DNA of 23,068 nt from Deltaproteobacteria bacterium (GCA_023381945.1 JAMCQY010000347.1:1-23068); one strand, 5' to 3'; numbered from the stretch's first letter, positions 6,526-14,717 are shown. Program-made: numbers and translations. The notes: generated by a model not told the origin, from the letters alone.

Positions 6526-6828
6526 ATGGGACGATTAAGAATCTCAATTCGGCAAGATAAATTGGCTGAATTCTGCCGTAAACACCGAATCCGAAGGCTA
6601 TCCCTTTTTGGGTCCGTGCTGCGAGAGGATTTCCGGCCTGACAGCGATATCGACGTATTGGTGGAATTCGAGCAGGGCCATGTGCCGGGGTTGGCTTTTT
6701 TTGCCATGGAAGGAGAACTTTCGCAACTCCTGGGACGTTCTGTGGAACTGCATACTCCTAATTTCTTAAGTCCGTTTTTCCGAGATCAAGTGATTGAAGA
6801 GGCAGAAATCCAATATGCCGCAATATAA
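6526..6828 (+). CDS. mntA: MntA-type minimal nucleotidyltransferase antitoxin
   Basis: This 100-residue protein has the exact GSx10DxD signature of the minimal nucleotidyltransferase family: Gly29-Ser30, ten residues, then Asp41-Ile-Asp43. In characterised MntA-HepT systems the antitoxin uses ATP to AMPylate a tyrosine next to the HEPN RNase motif and so silences the toxin. A purine-rich AAGGGG lies before the ATG. The downstream HEPN gene overlaps its 3' end by 14 bp, the normal arrangement for this toxin-antitoxin pair. The two genes lie between korA and korB. All catalytic residues in MntA look intact even though its partner toxin is frameshifted. Confidence 0.85.
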   Translation: MGRLRISIRQDKLAEFCRKHRIRRLSLFGSVLREDFRPDSDIDVLVEFEQGHVPGLAFFAMEGELSQLLGRSVELHTPNFLSPFFRDQVIEEAEIQYAAI

Positions 6829-7164
6829 GGACATGGTTTCTCTGCGTCAGATGCTGGAGTATGCGCGGGAAGCCCTGGAGCTTGCCCAAGGAAAAGAGCG
6901 CTCAGATATCGACAACGACCGAGTCCTGTCCCTGGCTCTGGTGCGCCTCTTAGAGATTTTGGGAGAAGCTGCTAACCGGATTTCACCGGAGTATCGTTCC
7001 CGCTATCCAGATATTCCCTGGTCGTTGATCGTTAGCTTGCGGAATAGGCTATTCATGGGTACGATGCTGTGGATATGGATATAATTTGGGAAATCCTGAG
7101 CCATGATCTGCCGATTTTGGTGAAGGAATTGGAAAAGATTGTCTTGGGAGGAAGCGGAAGCTGA
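6815..7164 (+). pseudogene. hepT: frameshifted HepT-like HEPN toxin
   Basis: From the ATG at 6815 the frame encodes a HEPN/HepT domain through 'SLIVSLRNRLF' (residues 71-80) and then runs out of homology to a stop at 7082-7084. Reading from 7051 in the +1-restored frame gives 'IHGYDAVDMDIIWEILSHD' and a tail ending at TGA 7162-7164. Adding one base after 7050 would rebuild a 116-residue HepT with the RxxxxH RNase motif (Arg76 to His81) and Tyr83. The lesion therefore falls inside the catalytic motif, removing the His and the tyrosine that MntA would modify. Natural inactivation, a sequencing or assembly indel, or programmed frameshifting would all look like this; no slippery heptamer is evident. 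Confidence 0.8.
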
Positions 7165-7225
7165 AATTAGTTACCAGGGGTGCGGCGCGCATCCTAAACC
7201 TCGAAACTCGGAACTCTAAACTCAA

Positions 7226-8059
7226 ATGGCCGAAGTAACTAAACTTATTCACAAATATTTACGCCACGAAAAGAAGTTCCCCCACGTCTGGTGTCCGGGG
7301 TGCGGCAACGGCATTGTGCTGGGAGCGTTGATCCGGGCCATTGACCGCACCGGTTTTACGAAGGACGAGATTGTCCTGGTCTCCGGCATCGGCTGCTCCG
7401 GACGGCTAAGCGTTTACGTGGATTTCAACACGCTGCACACCACCCATGGCCGGGCCCTGACCTTTGCCACCGGGGTTAAGCTGGCCAATCCCAAGCTCCA
7501 GGTTATCGTGGTGATGGGCGATGGCGACGCCACCGCCATCGGCGGCAATCACTTTATCCACGCGGCCCGGCGCAACCTGAACCTGACCGCCATTATCATT
7601 AACAACAATATCTATGGCATGACCGGCGGGCAGTATTCACCCGCCACTCCTTACGGCGCTCGCACCACCACCTCGCCCCTTGGCCATCTGGAGCATCCCT
7701 TTTCCATTGCGGAATTGGCCGTGACTGCCGGGGCTGCCATGGTGGGCCGGGGCACGGTATACCACGCCACGCTTTTAGACCAGCTCATGGAACAGGCTAT
7801 CAGGAAACGCGGTTTTGCGGTGGTGGAGGTCATCAGCCACTGCCACACCCAGTTCGGCCTGAAGAACAAAATGGGCGGACCGGTGGAGATGATGCGGGCC
7901 CAGAAGGAGATGGCGGTGCGGGTGGAAAAGGCCAGGACCATGAGCACGGAGGAGCTGGCGGGGAAGGTCACCATCGGGGTGTTGGCGGACCGGGATTTAC
8001 CCATCTATACTCAGGAATATCGCCGGATTCGTGAATTGTCGAAGATGGCCCTTAAATGA
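7226..8059 (+). CDS. korB: 2-oxoacid:ferredoxin oxidoreductase beta subunit (TPP-binding)
   Basis: The beta subunit binds thiamine pyrophosphate with Mg2+ and a proximal [4Fe-4S] cluster. The 277-residue sequence shows 'WCPGCGNG' (22-29), 'GIGCSGR' (54-60), and the TPP motif 'GDGDATAIGGNH' (98-109) ending in 'NNNIYGMTGGQ' (126-136). 'SPLGHLEHPFSIAEL' and 'VVEVISHCHTQFG' follow as in KorB proteins. The cysteines in these motifs plus Cys in 'SHCHTQFG' could hold the cluster. It lacks an evident Shine-Dalgarno site, and its upstream 60 nt are a 'cgaaactcggaactctaaac' low-complexity stretch, unlike a native operon junction. Together with korA, korC and korD it should catalyse 2-oxoacid + CoA + ferredoxin to acyl-CoA + CO2, or the reverse carboxylation. 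Confidence 0.88.
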   Translation: MAEVTKLIHKYLRHEKKFPHVWCPGCGNGIVLGALIRAIDRTGFTKDEIVLVSGIGCSGRLSVYVDFNTLHTTHGRALTFATGVKLANPKLQVIVVMGDGDATAIGGNHFIHAARRNLNLTAIIINNNIYGMTGGQYSPATPYGARTTTSPLGHLEHPFSIAELAVTAGAAMVGRGTVYHATLLDQLMEQAIRKRGFAVVEVISHCHTQFGLKNKMGGPVEMMRAQKEMAVRVEKARTMSTEELAGKVTIGVLADRDLPIYTQEYRRIRELSKMALK

Positions 8060-8134
8060 AGTTCAATTACCGCTTTTTATCAGTCTTTAGAAATTTTTCA
8101 GAGCTTGCTTGTAATTAACTTTGAACCTTGAACT

Positions 8135-8260
8135 TATAGCGATTGCCAAAAATAATTTCCTGTAGGGGCGCACACGCGGGTGCGCCCTCCTGCGGGCGGA
8201 CACATGGGTCCGCCCCTACAATACATCCGGTATCGGAAAAAACTTTTGGCAATCGCTATA
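8135..8260. mobile_element. 126-bp MITE-like element with 17-bp terminal inverted repeats
   Basis: tatagcgattgccaaaa at 8135-8151 is a perfect inverted copy of 8244-8260. The ends are TA, as in IS630/Tc1-mariner-type elements that duplicate a TA target. Inside lies a second nested inverted pair, tgtaggggcg at 8161-8170 and its complement at 8211-8220, enclosing two tandem hairpins (gggcgcac/gtgcgccc and gggcggac/gtccgccc). It encodes no protein and would need a transposase supplied in trans. It separates korB from korC and ends 17 bases before the korC start, so it may influence korC expression. Confidence 0.7.
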
Positions 8261-8276
8261 GAACCGGTTGACAGGC

Positions 8277-8861
8277 ATGGCGCAACGTTACGAAATCAGG
8301 CTGGCCGGGTCCGGCGGCCAGGGGTTGATCCTGGCAGGAGTGATCCTCGCCGAGGCGGCTGGGATCTACGACGGCAAATTCGTCTGCCAGACCCAGAGCT
8401 ACGGCCCGGCGGCCCGGGGTGGCGCCTCCAAGGCGGAGGTGGTGATCAGCAACCGCGAAATCGATTACCCCAAGGCCATCCGTCCCGATGTGCTCCTGGC
8501 CTTGAATCAGGTGTCGCTGGATAAATACTTGGGCGATTTGAAACCCGGGGGCGTCCTCCTGGTGGATGCAGACCTTGTGCGGGAGGTGCCGGTGGAAGGC
8601 GCAGTGACCATCCCTTTTACCCAGATAGCCCGGGAATTGGGCAAAGAGATGATAACCAACATTGTCGCTTTGGGGGCCTTGGCGGCCATCACCAGAGCCG
8701 TTTCGGCGGATGGTCTGCAGAAGGCGGTTTTGGCGCGGGTGCCGCCCCAGACCCGGGAGATGAACCAGAAGGCCCTGGAGGCCGGCATGGCTGCGGCCCA
8801 GAAATTTCTGGGGGCCAAAGAGGCGCGGGCCTCCGAAAACGAGGGCCTAGGTGAGGAATGA
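8277..8861 (+). CDS. korC: 2-oxoacid:ferredoxin oxidoreductase gamma subunit
   Basis: The gamma subunit forms the CoA-binding domain of the four-subunit oxidoreductase. The 194-residue protein opens with 'YEIRLAGSGGQGLILAGVIL', whose GSGGQG (11-16) is diagnostic of the gamma family, and contains 'QTQSYGPAARGGASKAEVVIS' split across residues 38-58. The C-terminal tail is Glu/Ala-rich and probably disordered. The ATG at 8277 is preferred; a TTG at 8268 would add three residues. The gene begins just after the MITE-like element, whose right terminal repeat supplies part of its leader. It completes the kor set korD-korA-korB-korC. A fused alpha-gamma form exists in other bacteria but not here. Confidence 0.88.
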   Translation: MAQRYEIRLAGSGGQGLILAGVILAEAAGIYDGKFVCQTQSYGPAARGGASKAEVVISNREIDYPKAIRPDVLLALNQVSLDKYLGDLKPGGVLLVDADLVREVPVEGAVTIPFTQIARELGKEMITNIVALGALAAITRAVSADGLQKAVLARVPPQTREMNQKALEAGMAAAQKFLGAKEARASENEGLGEE

Positions 8862-8876
8862 GCCCGGCAATCTTTA

Positions 8877-8905
8877 ACCACAGATGAACTCAGATAAGGG
8901 CCGAT
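8877..8905 (+). repeat. 'accacagatgaactcagat' repeat in the korC-downstream spacer
   Basis: This is another copy of the dispersed 'cacagat-gaac-cagat' word, related to 1742-1769 and 17884-17905. The remainder of the spacer 8862-9057 shows no promoter or terminator that I can support. Confidence 0.4.
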
Positions 8906-9057
8906 AAATTCGGATTATCAGGAATGCTTAAGATGGAGAGCGGGCGCCCCTGCCTGCAAAATGTAGCCCCGGCGCTCTTGGCGGTCCAATAGTGCACTGG
9001 CGTCCAGCCGTTGTCGATCACCGGCCAAAAGCATGTGGCGCCTTGAAGGCTTCTAAA

Positions 9058-11256
9058 ATGAATCAGAGACAGTGGCTCACCCTGAGTGATGGCAGCATTC
9101 TTTCCCGGCAGGAGCAGTATGTCCTGCAGCGGGTGGCCGCCGGCGAGATCGCTGATCTGAAAAAGGCCTTCGGCGAGGCAGAGGAAGACCGGCGGCTAAG
9201 GGGTCGGTTCCTGGAAGAGCTGTTAAGCGGGGAATTGCCAGGAATTAAGATTCCTCCTCAGGGTATAGTTATTAACAACGCCATAGTCGCAGGGCCTATA
9301 AATCTTGCAGGCGTTGAAATAAATTTTCCCATTGGGTTGAATGATTGCATTTTTAGAGAACCAGTGGAATTCAGGGACGCCCGCTTCGCGAATAATTTAT
9401 CCCTCGTCGGCTCGCATTTCCTGCAGAGGGCGGATTTTGACCGGATAAAAGCGGCGGTCAATCTTTTTTGTATGAAAACAGTATTTTTCGGTGTGGCAAA
9501 TTTTGGCGGCGCCGGCATTGCCAGACAATTGTCGGCAATTGGGGCGAAATTTCTCTGCGAGGATCATCGAGCCAACTTCAATCATCTTGTTGGAGGGCAA
9601 TCCGTATTTTTTAATGAGGTGGAATTTCGCGGTCCGGTGGATTTCGAAGCCGCCGAAATCCGCGGCCAATTCGTGATGACCGAGGCAAAATTCTTGTCCG
9701 AAACCTCGAAGGTAGACTTTAGTAACATGCAAGTAGGCCAGAACATTCATTTAAACCGGGTTGAATTCCGAGGCCCGGTAGATTTTGACAATATCGATAT
9801 TCGTGGTCAATTAGCGGCTTATGGCACTAGATTTTTATCGGATCATAAAACTAATTTTCATAGGATGCGGGTAGGGCAGGATGCCATTTTCCAAGGCTGT
9901 GATTTCCATGGAATAGTAAGTTTCATTCTGATCAGGATTGCCGGAGATTTTCATCTGGCGCCATTATTGAAACTCGGTCAGGAGATAGCCACTGTCTTCC
10001 TCGGCGCCGTGAACCTGCGCGGGGCCGAGATCGGCGGGGAGTTTATGGCGGTTAAAGCCCAGTTTTTGTCGCATAGCTGGGTCAATTTCAATGCCATGCG
10101 GGTGGGCCTGGATTTTTCCGCCAGCGGCGCCCTCTTTGCCGGGCCGGTGAATTTTAGTGAAATGCGGATAGGGAAAAACTTTTATATCGATCCCTTTGGC
10201 AGGATGAGGTCTTTCAAGACCCTGTTTAAGGGGGCGGCCAATTTTTCCGATCTTGAGGTTCACGGAGTCTTCAACGCCGATCAGGCGATTTTTCAGAGCG
10301 AGAGCACTATTTTCTCCGGCCTCAAGGTGGGCCAGGGGGCCTTTTTCATCGGCACCATCTTCGTCGGCGGGCTGGTTCTGAAGGAGGGACGACTCAATGA
10401 CCTGGTGATTCGCGGCTTGCATCAGCTCTCCAGGGGTGGTTTGCCTTTGACTGAGCTCGTCCTGAACCGCACCAGGATTACCCATAGAATGACTATCGAA
10501 GATCTCGAGGTCAAGAAATTCGACGCCAGAAACCTGGAGGTAGACGGGCCGGCGGAGCTGAGAAGATTATTCATCAAGGACGAAGCCGACCTGCGGGGCG
10601 CCAACTGCCATCATCTGCAATTTGTCGAGATCTACTGGCCTGAACCGCGCCACGGCAAAGAATCCACTTATCTGGACGGGCTGACTTATCGGAGCATTAC
10701 TACCAGGATGGCGGCCGATGAGGCGGAGAACTGGGCGGAGCTTTTGCAATGGCTCGGATTAAGCCGCTTCAATTCACAAAATTACCAGCAGCTCGACACC
10801 TATTTGCAACGCGGCGGCTTAAGAAGCTGGGCTGATAAGGTCCATATCGAAGGCCGCCGCCGGGAGTTGGGGAAGAGGAAATGGTGGCATCCGGCCAATT
10901 GGCTCACCCGGTTTTTTTGGGGAACTTTGGCGGGCTATGGCCGCAAGCCGGGCCGGGTCTTGTGGATCGGCCTGCTTTTGGTTATCCTGGGAGCCTTTCT
11001 TCTGGATCCGGCGAAGGTCCTGGCGCCCGAATTTCTTAATAGCCTGGCCGGATACCGGGATAACATCGTGCATCTGATCGCCATGAGGCTGATCGTGAGC
11101 TTTTACAACCTGGTCTCAAGCCTCCCGGGCTGGGGGGTTCATTTAAATCTGATCGCCCCGGAATTTCATCTTTTTGTGTTTCTCTGGTTTCAGCGGGTTT
11201 GCGGCTGGATATTAATTCCTATCGGCCTGGCGGCGGTATATACCAGGCTCAAATAG
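9058..11256 (+). CDS. large repeat-built (pentapeptide-like beta-helix) membrane protein
   Basis: From the ATG at 9058 the protein has 732 residues; a GTG at 8992 would add 22 residues. Residues about 60-560 consist of degenerate units of about 45-47 residues of the form 'F.GPVDF...I.G.....A.FLS....NF..M.VGQ', seen clearly at 9622, 9763, 9898 and 10129. The regular hydrophobic spacing suggests a right-handed beta-helix like pentapeptide-repeat proteins. A linker resembling the region after pentapeptide repeats in membrane proteins ('[12 protein letters not shown]') is followed by hydrophobic segments '[16 protein letters not shown]' (about residues 635-650) and '[15 protein letters not shown]' at the C-terminus. 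The tail probably anchors it in the inner membrane. No enzymatic motif is seen. It lies between korC and trpD, 19 nt before the trpD start, so it may be co-transcribed with trp genes. Function unknown. Confidence 0.7.
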   Translation: MNQRQWLTLSDGSILSRQEQYVLQRVAAGEIADLKKAFGEAEEDRRLRGRFLEELLSGELPGIKIPPQGIVINNAIVAGPINLAGVEINFPIGLNDCIFREPVEFRDARFANNLSLVGSHFLQRADFDRIKAAVNLFCMKTVFFGVANFGGAGIARQLSAIGAKFLCEDHRANFNHLVGGQSVFFNEVEFRGPVDFEAAEIRGQFVMTEAKFLSETSKVDFSNMQVGQNIHLNRVEFRGPVDFDNIDIRGQLAAYGTRFLSDHKTNFHRMRVGQDAIFQGCDFHGIVSFILIRIAGDFHLAPLLKLGQEIATVFLGAVNLRGAEIGGEFMAVKAQFLSHSWVNFNAMRVGLDFSASGALFAGPVNFSEMRIGKNFYIDPFGRMRSFKTLFKGAANFSDLEVHGVFNADQAIFQSESTIFSGLKVGQGAFFIGTIFVGGLVLKEGRLNDLVIRGLHQLSRGGLPLTELVLNRTRITHRMTIEDLEVKKFDARNLEVDGPAELRRLFIKDEADLRGANCHHLQFVEIYWPEPRHGKESTYLDGLTYRSITTRMAADEAENWAELLQWLGLSRFNSQNYQQLDTYLQRGGLRSWADKVHIEGRRRELGKRKWWHPANWLTRFFWGTLAGYGRKPGRVLWIGLLLVILGAFLLDPAKVLAPEFLNSLAGYRDNIVHLIAMRLIVSFYNLVSSLPGWGVHLNLIAPEFHLFVFLWFQRVCGWILIPIGLAAVYTRLK

Positions 11257-11275
11257 AAAGTTAGGAGCAACGACG

Positions 11276-12337
11276 TTGAAAGAAGCCATTTTAAAAGTGG
11301 TCACCAGGCAGGATTTGACCGAAGAAGAGATGACCCGGGCCATGGAGGTCATTATGGAAGGTTCGGCCACCGAGGCCCAGATAGGCGCTTTCATCACCGC
11401 CTTACGAATGAAAGGCGAGACCGTGCCCGAGATCACCGCGGCGGCCCGCGTCATGCGGTCCAAGGCCACCCGCATCCCCATCCAGAACGGCCTCATCGAC
11501 CTGGACCGGGACGAAATCAACGTGGATTGGGAGACCGTGGTGGACACCTGCGGCACCGGCGGCGACGCCACCTCCACCTTCAACGTCTCCACCACCACCG
11601 CCTTTGTGGTGGCCGGGGCCGGCCTCAAGGTGGCCAAGCACGGCAACCGGGCCGTTTCCAGCCGCTGCGGCTCGGCCGACGTGATCGAGGCCCTGGGGAT
11701 CAACCTGGCTTTGACCCCGGAACAGGTGGCCTGGTGCATCCTGGAGGTGGGCATCGGCTTTCTCTTCGCCCCCCAACTGCACGGCGCCATGCGCTACGCC
11801 ATCGGCCCCCGGCGGGAGATCGGCGTCCGCACCATCTTCAACATCCTGGGGCCGCTTACCAACCCCGCCAATGCCAACGTCCAGGTCCTGGGGGTCTACG
11901 ACGCCCGGCTCACCGAGCCCCTGGCCCAGGTGCTGGGTAACCTGGGCGGCAAGAGCGCTTTTGTGGTCTATGGGGAAGGCTCTTACGACGAAATCAGCAT
12001 CGTTGGCCCCACCCGGGTGAGTCAGCTCAAGGACGGCAAAGTGACCACCTATAATATTGCGCCGGAGGATTTCGGCCTGAAGCGGGCCACCATCGAGGAT
12101 ATCAAGGGAGGCGACGTCTTCGAGAACGCCCGGATCGTGCGCGCCGTACTGGAAGGGGAGGGGGGCCCCCGGGAGGATATGGTGGCCTTGAACGCCGCCG
12201 CGGCCTTCATCGCCGCCGGCCTGGCTCCGGATTTCCCTCAGGGAATAAAAATGGCCCGCAAGACCATCCAGAGCGGCAAGGCCTTGCAGAAATTGAACGA
12301 CCTGATCGCCAAAAGCAAGAGCTTTGAAGAGCAGTGA
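11276..12337 (+). CDS. trpD: anthranilate phosphoribosyltransferase
   Basis: TrpD joins anthranilate to PRPP in the second step of tryptophan synthesis. The 353-residue protein has the PRPP/Mg-binding signature '[17 protein letters not shown]' (CGTGGD at 92-97), '[16 protein letters not shown]' (121-136) and '[16 protein letters not shown]'. It starts with TTG at 11276, supported by AGGAG at 11263-11267, 8 nt upstream. It is a stand-alone TrpD and not fused to TrpG. The last Gln codon and the TGA stop belong to a cagtgatcagtggtcagtg repeat, so the natural C-terminus may once have differed slightly. It resumes the trp operon after a kor and repeat-protein insertion of about 7.4 kb. Identification is firm. 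Confidence 0.95.
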   Translation: MKEAILKVVTRQDLTEEEMTRAMEVIMEGSATEAQIGAFITALRMKGETVPEITAAARVMRSKATRIPIQNGLIDLDRDEINVDWETVVDTCGTGGDATSTFNVSTTTAFVVAGAGLKVAKHGNRAVSSRCGSADVIEALGINLALTPEQVAWCILEVGIGFLFAPQLHGAMRYAIGPRREIGVRTIFNILGPLTNPANANVQVLGVYDARLTEPLAQVLGNLGGKSAFVVYGEGSYDEISIVGPTRVSQLKDGKVTTYNIAPEDFGLKRATIEDIKGGDVFENARIVRAVLEGEGGPREDMVALNAAAAFIAAGLAPDFPQGIKMARKTIQSGKALQKLNDLIAKSKSFEEQ

Positions 12338-12364
12338 TCAGTGGTCAGTGATTAGTAATCAGTT
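12332..12364 (+). repeat. cagt/atcag repeat overlapping the trpD stop
   Basis: cagtgatcagtggtcagtg begins at the last trpD codon and continues as attagtaatcag towards trpC. The units are degenerate copies of 'cagtgat'. The same type occurs at 41-74, 18490-18515 and 18679-18711. Confidence 0.55.
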
Positions 12365-12403
12365 AAAGAGCCAAAAGACAAAAGACCAAAGAAAGTTAAG
12401 AAC

Positions 12404-13189
12404 ATGGATTTTTTGGCAACCATTGTCGGATTGAAGATGGCTGAGAACCTGCGATTGCAGGAAGCAGGAGTGATGGAGGGTTTTAAGGAGGCCATTGCCC
12501 GGCGGCCGGCTCCCTTAAGCCTTAAAGGCGCACTGGACGCTTGCCCTGGAACCGCCATCATAGCTGAAGTGAAGCGGGCCTCCCCCAGCAAAGGTGAGTT
12601 CGCCATGCACTGGGACCCTGTGGAATTGGCGTCAACCTATCAGGAGAACGGGGCCGCGGCCATTTCCGTCCTCACCGAGGTCTCCCTGTTTAAAGGCGAG
12701 CCGGATTTCATCCGGCGGATGCGCCCGGTGATCCGGGTCCCCATACTGCGCAAGGATTTTATCCTGGAAGAGTTGCAGGTTTATGAAAGCGCCGCATTGG
12801 GGGCCGACGCCCTGCTGCTCATCGTCAGCCTGTTAAACCCGGCGCAGCTTGGGGACTTGCTGGCCGTGACGCATTCCCTGGGACTGGAAGCCCTGGTGGA
12901 GGTCCACACCGAGGCAGAGATGTCCCTGGCGGTGGCCACCGGGGCAAAACTAATCGGCATCAACTCCCGGAACCTCCACACTTTCGAGATGTTTCCCAAC
13001 CGGGCCCTGGAACTGGCGCCCCTGGCGCCGCCGGGAGTGACCCTGGTGGCTGCCTCAGGGATCAAGACCCGGGCCGATTTAGAAAGGTACGAGGCCGCGG
13101 GCATCCGGGCGTTTCTCATCGGGGAGACGCTGGTGAGGCAGGAGGACCCGGGGAAAAAGCTAAGGGAGTTTCTTGGGATTAAATTATAG
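12404..13189 (+). CDS. trpC: indole-3-glycerol phosphate synthase
   Basis: TrpC closes the indole ring, converting carboxyphenylamino-deoxyribulose phosphate to indole-3-glycerol phosphate. This 261-residue TIM-barrel protein shows 'IIAEVKRASPSKGEF' (KRASPSKG at 57-64), 'PILRKDFILEELQVYES', 'LLLIVSLL', 'LVEVHTEAEM', 'IGINSRNLHTFE' and 'LIGETLVRQEDPG', covering the phosphate-binding and catalytic elements. It is monofunctional: trpF is a separate gene directly downstream. The ATG at 12404 gives the normal N-terminus; the Shine-Dalgarno is weak. The GC-rich hairpin right after the stop may dampen expression of the downstream genes. Confidence 0.95.
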   Translation: MDFLATIVGLKMAENLRLQEAGVMEGFKEAIARRPAPLSLKGALDACPGTAIIAEVKRASPSKGEFAMHWDPVELASTYQENGAAAISVLTEVSLFKGEPDFIRRMRPVIRVPILRKDFILEELQVYESAALGADALLLIVSLLNPAQLGDLLAVTHSLGLEALVEVHTEAEMSLAVATGAKLIGINSRNLHTFEMFPNRALELAPLAPPGVTLVAASGIKTRADLERYEAAGIRAFLIGETLVRQEDPGKKLREFLGIKL

Positions 13190-13214
13190 GGCGGCCCGTG
13201 GCCGCCGGGTTTTT
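13190..13214 (+). terminator. possible weak intra-operonic terminator between trpC and trpF
   Basis: ggcggcc (13190-13196) pairs with 13200-13206 around a 3-nt loop, followed by ggg and five T (13210-13214). The stem starts at the base after the trpC stop. A stem-loop with the same seven-base arms and a different loop occurs at 21655-21671, so it may instead be a dispersed repeat. It could reduce read-through into trpF-B-A. Confidence 0.35.
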
Positions 13215-13225
13215 AGAGAATTCTG

Positions 13226-13852
13226 ATGCGAATAAAAATCTGCGGCATTACTAATCTGGAAGACGCGCTCTTGGCGGCGGAGCTGGGGGCTCATGCCCTG
13301 GGCTTTATCTTTTATCCGCCGAGCCCCAGGAAGGTTGAAGCGGAGACAGCCCGGGAGATTATCCGGCAACTTCCGCCATTTGTCCTGAGCGTCGGAGTTT
13401 TTGTCAATGAAGAGGCGGCAACAGTGCAGGAACTGGAGGCCCGGGTGGGCCTGGATTGGGTGCAGCTCCATGGGCAGGAATCACCGGAATACTGCCGCAG
13501 CCTGGGTCGCCGGGTGCTGAAGGGCTTTCGCATCAAAGATGAGAATTCCTTGAAAGAATTAGAGGCTTACCGGGGAGCGGTGCAGGCCTTTTTGTTGGAT
13601 ACCTACAAGAAAGACCGGACCGGCGGCACGGGCGAGATTTTTGACTGGGAATTGGCGAGGCGGGCCCGGCAATACGGCCCCATTGTTTTAGCCGGCGGCT
13701 TGACCGCCGACAACGTAGCTCAGGCCATTAAGATCGCCCAGCCCCAGGCGGTGGACGTTGCCAGCGGTGTGGAGTTGTACCCAGGTAAGAAAGATCATGT
13801 TAAGATGATTGCCTTTTTCGAAAATATTAGCAAAATTGATGGAAGAAAATAA
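13226..13852 (+). CDS. trpF: phosphoribosylanthranilate isomerase
   Basis: TrpF performs the Amadori rearrangement of phosphoribosylanthranilate. The 208-residue protein begins MRIKICGITNLEDAL with the catalytic Cys6, followed by 'LGFIFYPPSPRKV', 'VQLHGQE', 'LLDTYKKDRTGGTG' (catalytic Asp in LLDT) and 'VLAGGLTADNV'. It ends in 'VDVASGVELYPGKKDH', the usual phosphate-binding end, and then an AT-rich tail 'FENISKIDGRK'. The stop TAA shares its last base with the ATG of the AT-rich gene that follows. The change of base composition in the last dozen codons suggests that the junction of an insertion lies at the very end of trpF. Confidence 0.95.
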   Translation: MRIKICGITNLEDALLAAELGAHALGFIFYPPSPRKVEAETAREIIRQLPPFVLSVGVFVNEEAATVQELEARVGLDWVQLHGQESPEYCRSLGRRVLKGFRIKDENSLKELEAYRGAVQAFLLDTYKKDRTGGTGEIFDWELARRARQYGPIVLAGGLTADNVAQAIKIAQPQAVDVASGVELYPGKKDHVKMIAFFENISKIDGRK

Positions 13853-14703
13853 TGCAAGATTTATATTTATTTATCGGTTGGGCCTTATTTATTTTATTAA
13901 TCTTATTTGCGATATCAGGTTTCTTATACATTTTAAATGCATTTAAGAAAAATATCCTTGTTTCTTATATGGGAATAGCACAGTGGACATTTTCAATTAT
14001 ATTAAGTTTGATATTTGCATTTGCTGATATTGATAAATTTGATCTTATTTATGCTATTCCTATTTTATTCGTATTATCCTTCACTAAAATTGGGTATATC
14101 GTCGCTTATATTACTTCATTAATATTAAGTATATTTATAAATGTGGAAAATATATTGCCAATTGATCAAATTCAAAATGAACGATATAAAATAGAAATAA
14201 TGTGGAAATATTGCTATGAATTATATTATAATATCAAAAAAGTTATTGAGACACAAATGGCATATAAAAGATATAAAATTAATGATATAGAAGGGGTATT
14301 TTTCAGTATTTTCGTTATATCGGCTTTCTATGTTCTAATAATAAAAAAGGCATCGTCTCCCATACAAGAAATAAATACTTTTAGTAAGGAAATACTAACT
14401 TATTTTCTCAATGAAATGTACCAAATGATTAAAGACAAAAAGAGGACAAAGGAAGAACTCAACAAAGAGATAGATAAATTTAAAGAGGAATATGATTATT
14501 TAATTAAGTTAAGACCTATCCAGTATATATCAGCATTACAAAGGGATTTGCATCCTGAAACAATTTATAGTCAATTAATTGGAATTTTTGCAGAAAACTA
14601 TTTCATAGAACCGATTAATGAGGATGAAAAAAAGACTTTTATAGTAAACATAGCGATACCTATGTCACAATCTATCAATAAATTAATTTCTGAGATGAAA
14701 TAG
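13852..14703 (+). CDS. AT-rich membrane protein of unknown function inserted in the trp operon
   Basis: A 283-residue protein I do not recognise. Hydrophobic segments at about residues 4-30, 37-58 and 64-97 indicate three or so N-terminal membrane spans; a fourth candidate, '[17 protein letters not shown]', is near residues 148-165. Between and after them are charged, Lys/Glu-rich regions, including a probable coiled coil around residues 190-220 ('[19 protein letters not shown]'). Base composition is very unlike the neighbours: 13 G+C in 14161-14220 against 41 in 15121-15180. The start overlaps the trpF stop (TAATG), so it is translationally coupled, and trpB follows after 14 nt. The contrast in composition points to recent transfer. 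A role in defence or transport is possible but unsupported. Confidence 0.7.
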   Translation: MQDLYLFIGWALFILLILFAISGFLYILNAFKKNILVSYMGIAQWTFSIILSLIFAFADIDKFDLIYAIPILFVLSFTKIGYIVAYITSLILSIFINVENILPIDQIQNERYKIEIMWKYCYELYYNIKKVIETQMAYKRYKINDIEGVFFSIFVISAFYVLIIKKASSPIQEINTFSKEILTYFLNEMYQMIKDKKRTKEELNKEIDKFKEEYDYLIKLRPIQYISALQRDLHPETIYSQLIGIFAENYFIEPINEDEKKTFIVNIAIPMSQSINKLISEMK

Positions 14704-14717
14704 CGAAGGAGGCTCAA

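Noticed and set aside
7045..7060. programmed ribosomal frameshift in hepT
   Set aside because: No slippery heptamer or downstream pseudoknot is evident; a base loss or sequencing error explains the data more simply.
8180..8524. 114-codon frame spanning the MITE-like element and the korC start
   Set aside because: It overlaps korC in another frame and begins inside repeat hairpins; korC has clear gamma-subunit motifs.
12332..12364. CRISPR-like array in the cagt repeats
   Set aside because: Units are 7-10 bases, degenerate and without spacers; no cas genes are present.
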